Counted from the first letter of the stretch, positions 35,785 through 45,390 are shown. The stretch: DNA of 64,000 nucleotides from F23-D06 sp045600525 (GCA_045600525.1 JAZRYC010000010.1:1-64000), one strand, 5' to 3'. Translations and numbers: made by a program. Notes: generated from the letters alone by a model not told the origin.

Positions 35785-37932
35785 ATGCGCCCAGATTTTA
35801 GCAACGTTGACTTTAAGAAAGTACCTGAAAATCAACAAGATTTTCGTGAATGGGAAAAACAGAACAACATCAGCGCGGACTGGCTGACAGCCGAGCAGAT
35901 TCCTGTAAAGCAGGTTTATGGGGCTGACGACCTTGCCGGCATGGAACACCTCAATTACACGGCAGGTATTCCTCCGTATCTTCGCGGTCCGTACTCTATG
36001 ATGTACGCTTTCCGCCCGTGGACGATTCGCCAGTACGCAGGATTTTCCACCGCTGAGGAATCCAACGCCTTCTACCGCCGCAATCTTGCCGCCGGACAGA
36101 AGGGGCTTTCCATCGCCTTCGACTTGGCAACCCACCGCGGATACGATTCCGACCATCCACGCGTGGTGGGTGACGTCGGCAAAGCCGGTGTCGCCGTGGA
36201 TTCCATCCTCGATATGAAGATTCTCTTCGACCAAATTCCTTTGGACAAGATGTCCGTATCTATGACCATGAACGGTGCCGTCCTTCCTATCTTGGCATTC
36301 TACATTGTGGCTGCCGAGGAACAGGGCGTCAGCATGGACCAACTTTCCGGTACCATCCAAAACGACATCCTCAAGGAGTTTATGGTGCGTAACACCTATA
36401 TCTACCCGCCATTGCACTCTATGAAGATTATCGCCGACATCTTTGAGTTTACTTCTAAGAATATGCCGAAGTTCAATTCCATTTCCATTTCCGGTTATCA
36501 TATGCAGGAAGCAGGTGCTACCGATGATATTGAGTTGGCTTATACGCTGGCAGACGGTCTCGAATATCTTCGTGCAGGTGTGAACGCCGGCATGAGCGTG
36601 GATGATTTCGCTCCACGTTTGTCATTTTTCTGGGGTATCGGCATGAACCACTTCATGGAAATCGCCAAGATGCGTGCCGCCCGTATGCTTTGGGCTAAGA
36701 TCGTAAAACAGTTCAACCCGAAGAACCCGAAGTCCATGGCTTTGCGTACACACTGTCAAACTTCCGGCTGGTCACTGACCGAACAGGACCCGTTCAACAA
36801 TGTGGCACGTACCTGTGTGGAAGCTATGGGTGCCGCCCTCGGACACACACAGTCACTGCACACCAATGCCCTCGACGAGGCTATCGCCCTGCCGACGGAC
36901 TTCTCCGCACGTATTGCCCGCAATACTCAGATTTACATTCAAGAAGAAACCAAGGTCTGCAAGTCCATTGACCCATGGGCCGGCTCCTACTATATTGAAA
37001 GCCTTACGCACCAAATCGCCCACCGTGCTTGGAAGCACATCCAAGAAATCGAATCTCTTGGCGGTATGGCCAAGGCTATTGAAACGGGTATTCCTAAGAT
37101 GCGTATTGAAGAGGCTTCCGCACGCAAACAAGCACGTATCGACTCTGGCAAGGAATCCATCATCGGCGTCAGCAAATACAGATTGGACAAAGAGGCTCCT
37201 ATTGAAACACTGGAAGTGGATAACACCACGGTTCGTGAGGCTCAGCTCAAACGTTTGGCAGAACTTCGTGCCAATCGTAACGAAGCTGATGTCAAGGCTG
37301 CTTTGGCTGCCCTTACCGAATGTGCCAAGACTGGCAACGGCAACTTGCTGGATCTCTCCATCAAGGCCGCCCGCGTTCGCGCATCCTTAGGCGAAATTTC
37401 CGACGCACTTGAAGAAGTGTACGGTCGTTATAAAGCAAAAATTAATTTGATTTCAGGCGTGTACAGTGCAGAACAACAGAACAACGACAGCTTCAAGAAG
37501 GCTTGTCAGATGTGCGACGAATTCGCAAAGAAAGAGGGCCGTCGTCCTCGTATCATGATTGCCAAGATGGGCCAAGACGGTCACGACCGCGGCGCCAAGG
37601 TAGTCGCTACAGGTTATGCCGACATCGGCTTTGACGTGGATATGGGACCACTCTTCCAAACTCCCGCCGAGGCCGCAAAGCAAGCCGTAGAGAACGATGT
37701 CCATATCATGGGCGTTTCCTCTTTGGCTGCTGGTCATAAAACCCTCGTACCGCAAGTTATCGAAGAACTCAAAAAGCTCGGCCGCGAGGACATCATGGTC
37801 ATTGTTGGCGGCGTTATTCCTCCGCAAGATTACGAGTTCCTCTATAATGCAGGGGCTGCCTGCATCTTCGGACCTGGTTCTGTCATCAGCGACTGCGCCA
37901 TCAAGATGCTCGACATTCTTATGCAAGACTAA
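35785..37932 (+). CDS. mutB: Methylmalonyl-CoA mutase, large (catalytic) subunit
   Basis: B12-dependent enzyme interconverting succinyl-CoA and (R)-methylmalonyl-CoA, the key step of propionate formation in Bacteroidales. The 715-residue protein has the TIM-barrel domain (RGPYSMMYAFRPWTIRQYAGF, SIAFDLATHRGYDSDHPRV, GYHMQEAGA) and the C-terminal cobalamin domain with the DxHxxG base-off motif (GQDGHDRGAKVV), SSLAAGH and VGG. The start at 35785 gives the family's usual N-terminus (RPDFSNVDF) and follows the promoter. The small subunit gene mutA, usually immediately upstream, is not there: the upstream gene is a divergent cyclophilin. Terminator at 37962. Confidence 0.96.
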   Translation: MRPDFSNVDFKKVPENQQDFREWEKQNNISADWLTAEQIPVKQVYGADDLAGMEHLNYTAGIPPYLRGPYSMMYAFRPWTIRQYAGFSTAEESNAFYRRNLAAGQKGLSIAFDLATHRGYDSDHPRVVGDVGKAGVAVDSILDMKILFDQIPLDKMSVSMTMNGAVLPILAFYIVAAEEQGVSMDQLSGTIQNDILKEFMVRNTYIYPPLHSMKIIADIFEFTSKNMPKFNSISISGYHMQEAGATDDIELAYTLADGLEYLRAGVNAGMSVDDFAPRLSFFWGIGMNHFMEIAKMRAARMLWAKIVKQFNPKNPKSMALRTHCQTSGWSLTEQDPFNNVARTCVEAMGAALGHTQSLHTNALDEAIALPTDFSARIARNTQIYIQEETKVCKSIDPWAGSYYIESLTHQIAHRAWKHIQEIESLGGMAKAIETGIPKMRIEEASARKQARIDSGKESIIGVSKYRLDKEAPIETLEVDNTTVREAQLKRLAELRANRNEADVKAALAALTECAKTGNGNLLDLSIKAARVRASLGEISDALEEVYGRYKAKINLISGVYSAEQQNNDSFKKACQMCDEFAKKEGRRPRIMIAKMGQDGHDRGAKVVATGYADIGFDVDMGPLFQTPAEAAKQAVENDVHIMGVSSLAAGHKTLVPQVIEELKKLGREDIMVIVGGVIPPQDYEFLYNAGAACIFGPGSVISDCAIKMLDILMQD

Positions 37933-37961
37933 TTTTGGATTTTTCAGAATTCTCCATAATG

Positions 37962-37993
37962 AAAATCCCGTCTGAAATCAGACGGGATTTTTT
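37962..37993. terminator. Bidirectional intrinsic terminator
   Basis: AAAATCCCGTCTGA pairs with TCAGACGGGATTTT around an AA loop, with T runs on both strands; separates the convergent mutase and protease genes. Confidence 0.93.
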
Positions 37994-38035
37994 CATCAAG
38001 ACTATATAATATTTGCCTTACGTTTTCGTAATACA

Positions 38036-39607
38036 CTATCTTTTCACAATCTTTTGAGTTGTAACATTTTGGTCTGATACAATACGTACTAGATAAAGTC
38101 CGCTTGCCAAATCCGAAATGTCTATTTGATGCCCCGGAGATTGAATTTCAAGGATGGTTTTGCCAAGTAGATTGCAGATTTCTATGGTTTCAATATGGCA
38201 TCCTTCAACATTCAGAAGGTTGGTGGCCGGGTTAGGGAAAAGGCGAATGTTATCAGCGCTATTGTCCACTATGCCCGTATTAAAGAAATGGACATGAAAA
38301 GAAAGCGTACCTCCATCGGCATGAATATCCGTTATTTCAAAACTGTTTTCAGGCGTTCCATCCGTAAGGAAGGGATGCGGATCTGTGGTAGGCCCGAAAC
38401 TGGTATTGTCAAGTGCCGCATAATAGATTGAGCCGTTCACGGTGTCGATTTCGCTGCCAGGACGGAACACCCAATAATTATGGACATATTGGTAAAAATC
38501 AAACATGGCGTTCCCAGAATTATAAATATCACCCACGTCCACTGTATCAACCCAACGACCAATAATCAATCCATTATCAACAACATTGTCCATAAAATCA
38601 AAATTGTTACGGTATTCCAATGTATACCACTGCGTGCTGTCAATAGCAGATTTTATATAATAGCAATTTTGATAATCGGCACTTGCATTGCTAAGCAAGG
38701 TGTAATCACCATCCTCCGTAATCTGGATGGGTTCATCAATAATTCCCAAAAACTTGTATTTCAAAATAGTGCTAAGTTGCTGCATACAATTCTGCCCCAT
38801 GATGTCCCAAACACCAACAGGATCAATAAAGGAATAGTTGTAATAATGATAAAGATCAGGAAGGCCTAACGAATGGGACATCTCATGACAAAAAACATTG
38901 GCTGAGAAATAGTATCCAGATCCCTCTAACTCAAAATTATAGGTATAAGGTGTAACACCGTTTATAGTGACAGGGTACGGTTCATTGTTAATAAACTCCA
39001 TGTGCGGCCAAAGCAAAGAGGCCCATTCACCACAACCGCCTTTGACAATAAAACTGATGTTATCAATGTATCCATCCTCATTGCCATCCAGGTTGATACT
39101 GGGATCCACTAAGTGCAAAGAGTCAATGTAGTGCATGGCATCAGCCAAAAGCTGTCTTTCACGCGGACAGACGGAATCCGGAGAAAAGGGCTCATAACCT
39201 TCCGGATTAAATACACTGTATGGTTCATAATAACAACGCGGATGAGAATCACAATAAGAAACGATGACATCTCCATTTATTTGATTGGTATATACAGTAT
39301 TGTAGTGTATCTTACCATAACTCATCGCGTCAAAATAATTATATACAGACATTGCACCAGCAGACGAATCGCTGAACATCTGATCTATCTCACTAAAGGT
39401 TTTGTCAATTTCAGGATCATCGGCAAATCGAATAAACACCACTAGATTGGTAAGGTTGATTTGGTCGCGGTTCTGTAAATTCACCTTTGGCAACGGCATT
39501 TTTGACTTGGGCGGCAAAGGCAACCGCATTCTCACGGAGTCTGGAATGGAAGCAAGACAACAATTCAAAATAAGAGTTACAACTGCGAGTGAAAATAGTT
39601 TTTTCAT
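38036..39607 (-). CDS. M6-family zinc metalloprotease with T9SS sorting domain
   Basis: A 523-residue secreted protease. The start at 39607 (MKKLFSLAVVTLILNCCLAS) gives a signal peptide; the frame is open 76 codons further upstream, but that part overlaps the preceding gene and is not signal-like. The immune-inhibitor-A/M6 catalytic motif H241-E-M-S-H245 with SLGLPDLYHYY follows a DGNEDGYIDNISF segment that may bind Ca2+. The last ~70 residues (LFPNPATNLLNVEG, ISDLASGLYLVRI, TQKIVKR) are a type A T9SS C-terminal sorting domain, so the enzyme is probably exported across the outer membrane and surface-attached or released. Ten bases behind mmcQ/yjbR. Confidence 0.92.
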   Translation of the reverse strand: MKKLFSLAVVTLILNCCLASIPDSVRMRLPLPPKSKMPLPKVNLQNRDQINLTNLVVFIRFADDPEIDKTFSEIDQMFSDSSAGAMSVYNYFDAMSYGKIHYNTVYTNQINGDVIVSYCDSHPRCYYEPYSVFNPEGYEPFSPDSVCPRERQLLADAMHYIDSLHLVDPSINLDGNEDGYIDNISFIVKGGCGEWASLLWPHMEFINNEPYPVTINGVTPYTYNFELEGSGYYFSANVFCHEMSHSLGLPDLYHYYNYSFIDPVGVWDIMGQNCMQQLSTILKYKFLGIIDEPIQITEDGDYTLLSNASADYQNCYYIKSAIDSTQWYTLEYRNNFDFMDNVVDNGLIIGRWVDTVDVGDIYNSGNAMFDFYQYVHNYWVFRPGSEIDTVNGSIYYAALDNTSFGPTTDPHPFLTDGTPENSFEITDIHADGGTLSFHVHFFNTGIVDNSADNIRLFPNPATNLLNVEGCHIETIEICNLLGKTILEIQSPGHQIDISDLASGLYLVRIVSDQNVTTQKIVKR

Positions 39608-39617
39608 TATTTGATGA

Positions 39618-39986
39618 TTATTGATTAGAAATATTTGCATTATGGATATATGCTTGCATCTTTTTAGGCATTTTCTTGACGACTTCATCGTAGGAATGGT
39701 CAATAAGCGAACAAAGCAAGTTATCATCCACGTCACCGTGAAAATAGATTTGGTTCCAGTATTTTTTGTTCCAATGCCAGGCACCTTCAACGGCGCTGTA
39801 GCGGTCGCGCAACTCAATGGCATAGCTTGGTTCACACTTCAACACTACGAGGTCGGGACGCTCCATATCCAGACAAGCAAAAATCTTGTTCATCACACGG
39901 ATGACGAGGGTTGTCTCGTCAAACGGTGTGTCTTCCGTGGCAAGCGGCTTGGAAAGACAATATTCACGACAGGTTTCGATATTCAT
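39618..39986 (-). CDS. MmcQ/YjbR-family protein
   Basis: A 122-residue protein: MNIETCREYCLSKPLATEDTPF then VMNKIFACLDM, DLVVLKCEPSYAIELRDRY, and WNQIYFHGDVDDNLLCSLIDHSYDEVVKKMPKK, the complete MmcQ/YjbR (CyaY-like fold) pattern. The start at 39986 is chosen because the 65 codons upstream in frame overlap the neighbouring gene and are low-complexity. The function of the family is unknown; some members were described as DNA-binding. Confidence 0.92.
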   Translation of the reverse strand: MNIETCREYCLSKPLATEDTPFDETTLVIRVMNKIFACLDMERPDLVVLKCEPSYAIELRDRYSAVEGAWHWNKKYWNQIYFHGDVDDNLLCSLIDHSYDEVVKKMPKKMQAYIHNANISNQ

Positions 39987-40000
39987 AACAGACCAATTAA

Positions 40001-40276
40001 TTAAGTTAAAAAAGCACCTACCAACACCACGCAGATGATCAACAGGGTGATGATGACCATCATGGCCAATAATGTGCCTATGCAGCCCCACTTTTTCTCC
40101 TGCCCCGGCAATGGGTCTGACAATAGTACCCCGATGAGTCCGGCAACAGGGGTGAGGATTACGGACAATAAAAACGTCCATCCGAAGCCGATGCGACGGC
40201 GCGCGCCAAACAGTCCGATGATGACGGAAAGCAACGTGTGACTGGCCAATCCGAAAATCAAAAGGGCAATAGTCAT
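40001..40276 (-). CDS. Small membrane protein, about three transmembrane segments
   Basis: A 91-residue hydrophobic protein: two helices at ~3-24 and ~30-50, a short polar loop (DPLPGQEKKWGC) and a third at ~62-90. No family recognised. It is preceded by a -7 element at 40300 and followed 14 bases later by the MmcQ/YjbR gene, so it probably heads a three-gene transcript ending with the M6 protease. Confidence 0.65.
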   Translation of the reverse strand: MTIALLIFGLASHTLLSVIIGLFGARRRIGFGWTFLLSVILTPVAGLIGVLLSDPLPGQEKKWGCIGTLLAMMVIITLLIICVVLVGAFLT

Positions 40277-40299
40277 AATATGCGTTTTTTAGGTGGGTG

Positions 40300-40307
40300 C
40301 AAAATTA
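40300..40307 (-). promoter_or_regulatory. -7 element (minus) of the small membrane protein gene
   Basis: Reverse complement TAATTTTG, 24 bases before the start; only 12 bases from the divergent -7 element at 40320. Confidence 0.55.
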
Positions 40308-40319
40308 CAAGTTTTTATG

Positions 40320-40327
40320 TACTTTTG
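40320..40327 (+). promoter_or_regulatory. -7 element of the MNT/HEPN/beta-galactosidase run
   Basis: TACTTTTG followed by CAC, 22 bases before the ATG at 40350; supports that start over the one at 40293. Confidence 0.6.
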
Positions 40328-40349
40328 CACTGCTAAAAAAAAGAGTGAA

Positions 40350-40664
40350 ATGATACATCCCAAAGTTGTTGAGCAAATACGAGATTTATTAAGCCAAATT
40401 GTCCCATCGGCAACAAAAATTCTTTATGGAAGTGAGGCTCGTGGCGATGCACGGGTAGATAGTGATATAGACATTCTGATTCTATTAGATGGGGATGTTT
40501 TGTCTATAGAACGTGAACAGAGTATAACTACTCCCTTGTATAAATTGGAATTAGAGTCGGGCGTGGCTATTAGTCCAATTGTTATGTTGAAAAAGAATTG
40601 GGACAACCGTCCGTTTAACACTCCTTTTTATTTAAATGTTATAAATGAAGGCATTATATTATGA
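40350..40664 (+). CDS. MNT-type nucleotidyltransferase (antitoxin-like)
   Basis: A 104-residue minimal nucleotidyltransferase of the DNA polymerase beta superfamily: YGSEARGDARVDSDIDILIL supplies the GS motif (Gly27-Ser28) and two metal-binding Asp (Asp39, Asp41). The third carboxylate expected on the following strand is not evident (VAISPIVML). MNT proteins pair with HEPN proteins as toxin-antitoxin modules in which MntA AMPylates the HEPN toxin. The next gene overlaps by four bases (ATGA), as usual for such pairs. Confidence 0.85.
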   Translation: MIHPKVVEQIRDLLSQIVPSATKILYGSEARGDARVDSDIDILILLDGDVLSIEREQSITTPLYKLELESGVAISPIVMLKKNWDNRPFNTPFYLNVINEGIIL

Positions 40665-41062
40665 AACAAATATTAGACATAGAAAGCAAAAATGCTTTAG
40701 TGAAATACCGTTTGGAACGCGCTTCTGAAACTATGAAAGAAGCAGCACTTTTATCCGGAGAAGGATATTTTAATGCTGCTATTAACAGACTATACTATGC
40801 TTGCTATTATGCGGTTATTTCTTTGTTGTTGAAAAATGATTTACAAGCTCAAAGTCACGCCGGGGTCAAAACAATGTTTGGCTTACATTTTGTGTCTTCC
40901 GGAATTGTTCCAATAGAGATAGGAAAAACGCTATCAACACTTTTTGAAAAACGACAAAGTGGCGATTATGATGATTTCGTTTTGTGTACAAAAGAAGATG
41001 TTGTTGCTCTTACTGACCAAGCCAATTCTTTTATCGAATATATAAAATCACTTGTGGAATAG
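40661..41062 (+). CDS. HEPN-domain protein (UPF0332-like), partner of the MNT gene
   Basis: A 133-residue all-helical protein. The core INRLYYACYYAVISLLLKND and HAGVKTMFGLHFV match the UPF0332 HEPN group. In active HEPN ribonucleases this segment carries R-x4-6-H; here the register is Arg43-x6-Tyr50, so the His is replaced by Tyr and RNase activity is doubtful. It overlaps the MNT gene by four bases and is followed after 15 bases by the beta-galactosidase gene in the same direction. Confidence 0.82.
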   Translation: MKQILDIESKNALVKYRLERASETMKEAALLSGEGYFNAAINRLYYACYYAVISLLLKNDLQAQSHAGVKTMFGLHFVSSGIVPIEIGKTLSTLFEKRQSGDYDDFVLCTKEDVVALTDQANSFIEYIKSLVE

Positions 41063-41077
41063 GAATAAAATTTGGCT

Positions 41078-44000
41078 ATGGATTATTTACGACATTTTCT
41101 CTTCCTCATAGCTCTTTGCATTTCCCTTCAAATCTCTGCTCAGACTTTTAACGAATGGCAGGACCCGGCCGTGTTTGAAATCAACAAACTCTATCCGCGC
41201 GCCAATATTCTCCAGAATAACGAAAGCGCGATGATTCCGCAGATAAGTCTCAACGGTCTGTGGAAGTTTTCCTATGTGGAAAACGCGAACGAGCGCCCGA
41301 CGGATTTTTATCTAACAGATTATGATGATGCCCAATGGAAGGAATTGCAAGTCCCTTCCAATTGGGAACTCAACGGATACGGGATCCCTATCTATGTCAA
41401 TACGACAAACGATTTTGACAACTCCGACCTGCCGCACGTGCCCGTTAAAGGCAATGCCGTGGGTAGCTATCGCAAGTGGGTGACTATCGACAAAAATTGG
41501 GAAGACAAGTCCGTGATCATCAACATCGGAGGCGCGAAGTCCTGCTTCTACCTTTGGGTGAACGGCCAATTTGTCGGCTATAGCGAAGATGCCAAGACCA
41601 ACTCCGAATTCGATATCACCCGTTATGTGAAGTTCGGAGAACCCAACCTGTTTGCCATCCAAGTCTTTAAGTGGAGCGATGGTTCATACTTCGAATGCCA
41701 GGACTTTTGGCGTTTCAGCGGTCTGGACCACGATGTTGTACTCTACACCCAACCAAAAGTCCGCATCGTGGATTACAAGGTGGTGGCGGATTTAGACGAC
41801 ACTTATACCAACGGCAAATTGGATGTGGAGGTTACGGTAGAGAGTCCACACAGCAAAAAGTCACAACTTTACGAGCTGCTGCTTACCGTGGACGATGTGC
41901 CTGAACAAGTGAAAAGGGAGGTATGCTTTGACCCAAGCACATCTGACAAAGAATTAGTTTGCCGCCGAACCGTGAATCTGCACCTAGATATTCCCAATGT
42001 GGAAACCTGGACTGCCGAGCATCCCAATTTGTACGGTATGGACATTACGCTAAAAGATAAAAAAGACCAGCAAATTGAATTTGTCTATATGTACATCGGA
42101 TTCCGCCATATCGAGATAGAAGATGGCCTGCTGAAGATCAACGGACAACCCGTGACCATTCGCGGAGTGAACCGCCACGAGCACGACCCATTGACGGGGC
42201 ATGTGGCCGACAACCGCATTATGGAGGACCTAAAACTGATGAAAGCCAACAATATCAATACCGTACGCACCTGCCACTACCCAAATACACCTGAATTTTA
42301 TAGACTTTGCGACTATTTGGGGCTTTACGTGATTGACGAGGCCAATGCCGAATCGCACGCGCAAGGTTATGGTGAGCAGTCTCTGGCCAAGCGCGCCGAC
42401 TTCTTGGAGGCCACGGTGGCGCGCACCCGCAATATGTACGAGCGCGACAAGAACCACCCGTGCGTCATCACGTGGTCGTTGGGCAATGAGTCGGGCAACG
42501 GCATCTGCTACGAGGCCGCCTACGACTGGCTGAAAGCCAAGGACAGCACGCGACCGGTGCAGTCCGAGCGCGCCCTCTACGACCGCAACACCGACATTGT
42601 GGCCATCATGTATCCCTCTGTGGAGTACCTTGCCGAGTACGCCCGTACTCCACACGACCGTCCCTTCATCATGTGCGAGTATGCACACGCCATGGGCAAC
42701 AGCTGCGGCGGCTTACAAGACTATTGGGATACCATCTACAAATATCCTTTGCTCCAGGGCGGCTGCATCTGGGACTGGGTGGATCAGGGTGTCCTGACGC
42801 ACGATGAAAACGGTCAGGAATATTACGCCTACGGCGGCGATTTTACCCGACCTATCCATATATCTACGCAAGCTAATGTCGTTGACCTGGCAGTGAGCGT
42901 TCCTTCTGACGGCAACTTCTGCATCAACGGGTTGGTTGACCCCAACCGCAAACCGCATCCTCAGTTGGCAGAGGTCAAAAAAGTCTATCAGCCGATGAAA
43001 ATCGAGGCGGTGGATTTGTCAGAAATGCAGTTCCGCATCATCAATCGCTTCGATTTCAGCAACCTGAGCGAATACGAGTTACGCTATCGCCTGCGCCCCG
43101 ACGTGGCGCACGAGCAACCTGTACATCCTGATGGCTTCTTGAAATACGACCCCGACGCTCCTATCCTGAGGCTTGAGGAAGGAAATACCATAAACGTCTC
43201 TATTGATGAGCCCGATACGCTTTGTGGCGCGATGCTGGTGCGACTTGCCCCACACGATACGGCTGTACTGACTTTGCCGCAAAACCTATTGGCTCAAATT
43301 CAATCGTTGGATTTCGTACCTATCGGCCGCGATGTGATGTTGGATTTTCAACTGGTTGACAAGAAAAATTCCAACCACGTAGTGGCTTATGAACAATTTA
43401 AGTTGCCGGTATCGCAATTGGAACCAGAAATACTGACTTTGAAAGATGCTCTGATGACCTTTTCATATAATGATTCACTGACTGTGATCTTCCTCAACCA
43501 TACAATCCTTTCTTTCGACAAAAAAGGGTTGGTATCCATTACCGAGTCCGGTAAGAAATTGGTAAAACAAGGTCCGAAACTCTGCTTTTGGCGGTCACCC
43601 ACCGACAACGATGAACGCGACGCGCACGGCGAAGCCTTGTGGGAACGCGTCGGATTGGACAATCTGCATTATGAACCCAGCATTTGCGATGTGGATATTA
43701 CTGCATATGGAGAAGTCACTCGAAAGCAAAAAGATTCATTGGAACGAAAAGGCATTTATAACGAAGCACAAAAAATTGTCATTGAATACCAGGGCGTTTG
43801 CAAAAATGACAATGGGGAAGAGGTCCTTCGCTCCAAACAGACCTACACGATTATGGGCAGTGGCGATATCTTTTTGAAGAATGAAATCACACCGCTGCTG
43901 GTGTCGTCCGGATACCCGAAAGTGGGCCTGCAAATGCAAATTGCCAAAGAGTTGGCCAATGTGGAGTGGGTGGGTTATGGTCAGGAAACCTACTCCGACC

Positions 44001-44980
44001 GACAATCCTGTGGGGTGGTTGGCCATTATCAGGCACTAACCGATGATTTGTTCTATCCATACTTACAACCGCAGGCAGCCGGAAACCGTATGGGTGTCCG
44101 CTATCTTTGCTTGTTGGACAGCCAGCAGCATCGTGCACTGTCGGTGCAAATGCAAAAGTGCTATTCAATTGAGTGGAGACCTAATGAGATCTTGAACGAG
44201 CCATTCCAATTCAGTATCTATCCTTATACGGATGTCGACTTGGGACAGGCCAAGCATCTCAATGAGTTGCACCCACGAGATTTCTACACATTGAATATCG
44301 ATTACAAACAGGCCGGGTTGGGCACCGCCACTTGTGGTCCGAGCACCCGATCACCTTATCTTGTTGACGGCAATTGTGTTTTTGGTGTACATTTTCAAGT
44401 GGGTGACTCTAATCATTTTGAGGAGCTTTTTGTGGACAAATCAGCTTATACACCCTATCTGTTTTTCGAGAATGCAGCGATGACAAGTGTTAGAGGGTCT
44501 CGCTCTGCTATTGAGATTGTTTCACATTCACAGCCAACCAAGCCCTATGACCCGTCTGCTGAGGTGCTGGCAGATAAAAAGATTGGCAATCCGGCCGACT
44601 ACTATGATGGTTGGATGGGCTATTTCGGTGAACCAATGGAACTGGTGGTGAAACCGCAACTCGTTACTTCGGGGACTTCAATCTTGTCGTTGAGCTTCTC
44701 GCACAATCCTTCCCAGTGGGTGTTTCTGCCCGAGAAGGTGTGGGTCTCCTATTCCAAAGACGGTCTGAAATATAGTGAACCTGAAGAGGTGGCGTTGCCG
44801 ATGGATCCGACTTTGAAGGAAAACATCCAGTCCAAAGTCTGTATTCTACGGCATCCGATTTCAGGCAAGAAAGTGCGTTATATCAAGATTGTGGCGCACC
44901 CCGTCTCTAAATTGCCCGATTGGCACAGCAACCCCGGCGAGAAGGCGTGGATTATGATGGATGAGGTGCGGGTGGAATAG
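41078..44980 (+). CDS. Secreted GH2 beta-galactosidase, multidomain
   Basis: A 1,300-residue glycoside hydrolase family 2 enzyme with a signal peptide (FLFLIALCISLQISA then Gln), hence periplasmic or surface located. Domain order: sugar-binding jelly roll (~45-220), Ig-like (~225-345), TIM barrel (~345-640) with acid/base Glu471 in SLGNESGNG and nucleophile Glu534 in MCEYAHAMGNS, LacZ domain 4, and the small-chain domain (~800-1,090); the last ~200 residues add a discoidin-like F5/8-type domain (PADYYDGWMGYFGE, KVRYIKIVAHP). The ATG at 41078 is preferred over the TTG at 41072. Substrate probably a beta-galactoside of host or plant glycans (inference); no susCD pair is nearby. Confidence 0.93.
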   Translation: MDYLRHFLFLIALCISLQISAQTFNEWQDPAVFEINKLYPRANILQNNESAMIPQISLNGLWKFSYVENANERPTDFYLTDYDDAQWKELQVPSNWELNGYGIPIYVNTTNDFDNSDLPHVPVKGNAVGSYRKWVTIDKNWEDKSVIINIGGAKSCFYLWVNGQFVGYSEDAKTNSEFDITRYVKFGEPNLFAIQVFKWSDGSYFECQDFWRFSGLDHDVVLYTQPKVRIVDYKVVADLDDTYTNGKLDVEVTVESPHSKKSQLYELLLTVDDVPEQVKREVCFDPSTSDKELVCRRTVNLHLDIPNVETWTAEHPNLYGMDITLKDKKDQQIEFVYMYIGFRHIEIEDGLLKINGQPVTIRGVNRHEHDPLTGHVADNRIMEDLKLMKANNINTVRTCHYPNTPEFYRLCDYLGLYVIDEANAESHAQGYGEQSLAKRADFLEATVARTRNMYERDKNHPCVITWSLGNESGNGICYEAAYDWLKAKDSTRPVQSERALYDRNTDIVAIMYPSVEYLAEYARTPHDRPFIMCEYAHAMGNSCGGLQDYWDTIYKYPLLQGGCIWDWVDQGVLTHDENGQEYYAYGGDFTRPIHISTQANVVDLAVSVPSDGNFCINGLVDPNRKPHPQLAEVKKVYQPMKIEAVDLSEMQFRIINRFDFSNLSEYELRYRLRPDVAHEQPVHPDGFLKYDPDAPILRLEEGNTINVSIDEPDTLCGAMLVRLAPHDTAVLTLPQNLLAQIQSLDFVPIGRDVMLDFQLVDKKNSNHVVAYEQFKLPVSQLEPEILTLKDALMTFSYNDSLTVIFLNHTILSFDKKGLVSITESGKKLVKQGPKLCFWRSPTDNDERDAHGEALWERVGLDNLHYEPSICDVDITAYGEVTRKQKDSLERKGIYNEAQKIVIEYQGVCKNDNGEEVLRSKQTYTIMGSGDIFLKNEITPLLVSSGYPKVGLQMQIAKELANVEWVGYGQETYSDRQSCGVVGHYQALTDDLFYPYLQPQAAGNRMGVRYLCLLDSQQHRALSVQMQKCYSIEWRPNEILNEPFQFSIYPYTDVDLGQAKHLNELHPRDFYTLNIDYKQAGLGTATCGPSTRSPYLVDGNCVFGVHFQVGDSNHFEELFVDKSAYTPYLFFENAAMTSVRGSRSAIEIVSHSQPTKPYDPSAEVLADKKIGNPADYYDGWMGYFGEPMELVVKPQLVTSGTSILSLSFSHNPSQWVFLPEKVWVSYSKDGLKYSEPEEVALPMDPTLKENIQSKVCILRHPISGKKVRYIKIVAHPVSKLPDWHSNPGEKAWIMMDEVRVE

Positions 44981-44991
44981 AATCTTCGAAT

Positions 44992-45390
44992 TTAAACGAA
45001 TAGTTTGATTTCGGAAAAATCTTTTCCGATGGTATGTAATGCATCTTCTATTTTCTGGAGTTGTGTTTGTGAAATGTATTCCCCTATTTTGTATCGACGC
45101 ATAAGAGAGTCGCTTATTCCTATGCGTTTTGCCAATTTGCTCATATTGATGAAATCGTAATAATTGAATAGTGCGCCAACATCGAAATGATATTCAAAAG
45201 ATAGATTCTGCAACTCTTTGGGAATCTTTTCCGTTGGGTAAGTGCTGATAATTTCCTGTGAAGTGTTCTCAAAGTCAACTTTCGCTTCTTCCACACTGCT
45301 ACCTTCTCCAATAATCATTGTTTTAAGCCCTTTGGAGTAAATGTGGAATTTTCCTTCTTTCCCTTTTTCTATGAGTGCTATTGCTTTCAT
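44992..45390 (-). CDS. hicB: HicB-type antitoxin with C-terminal HTH
   Basis: A 132-residue protein: the N-terminal ~60 residues have the partial RNase-H-like HicB fold (KEGKFHIYSKGL, GEGSSVEEAKVDF), and residues ~75-132 an XRE-like helix-turn-helix (MSKLAKRIGISDSLMRRYKIGEYISQTQLQKIEDAL). It neutralises HicA and represses the promoter. It follows hicA by 38 bases. A palindromic operator candidate is present at 45601. Confidence 0.88.
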   Translation of the reverse strand: MKAIALIEKGKEGKFHIYSKGLKTMIIGEGSSVEEAKVDFENTSQEIISTYPTEKIPKELQNLSFEYHFDVGALFNYYDFINMSKLAKRIGISDSLMRRYKIGEYISQTQLQKIEDALHTIGKDFSEIKLFV

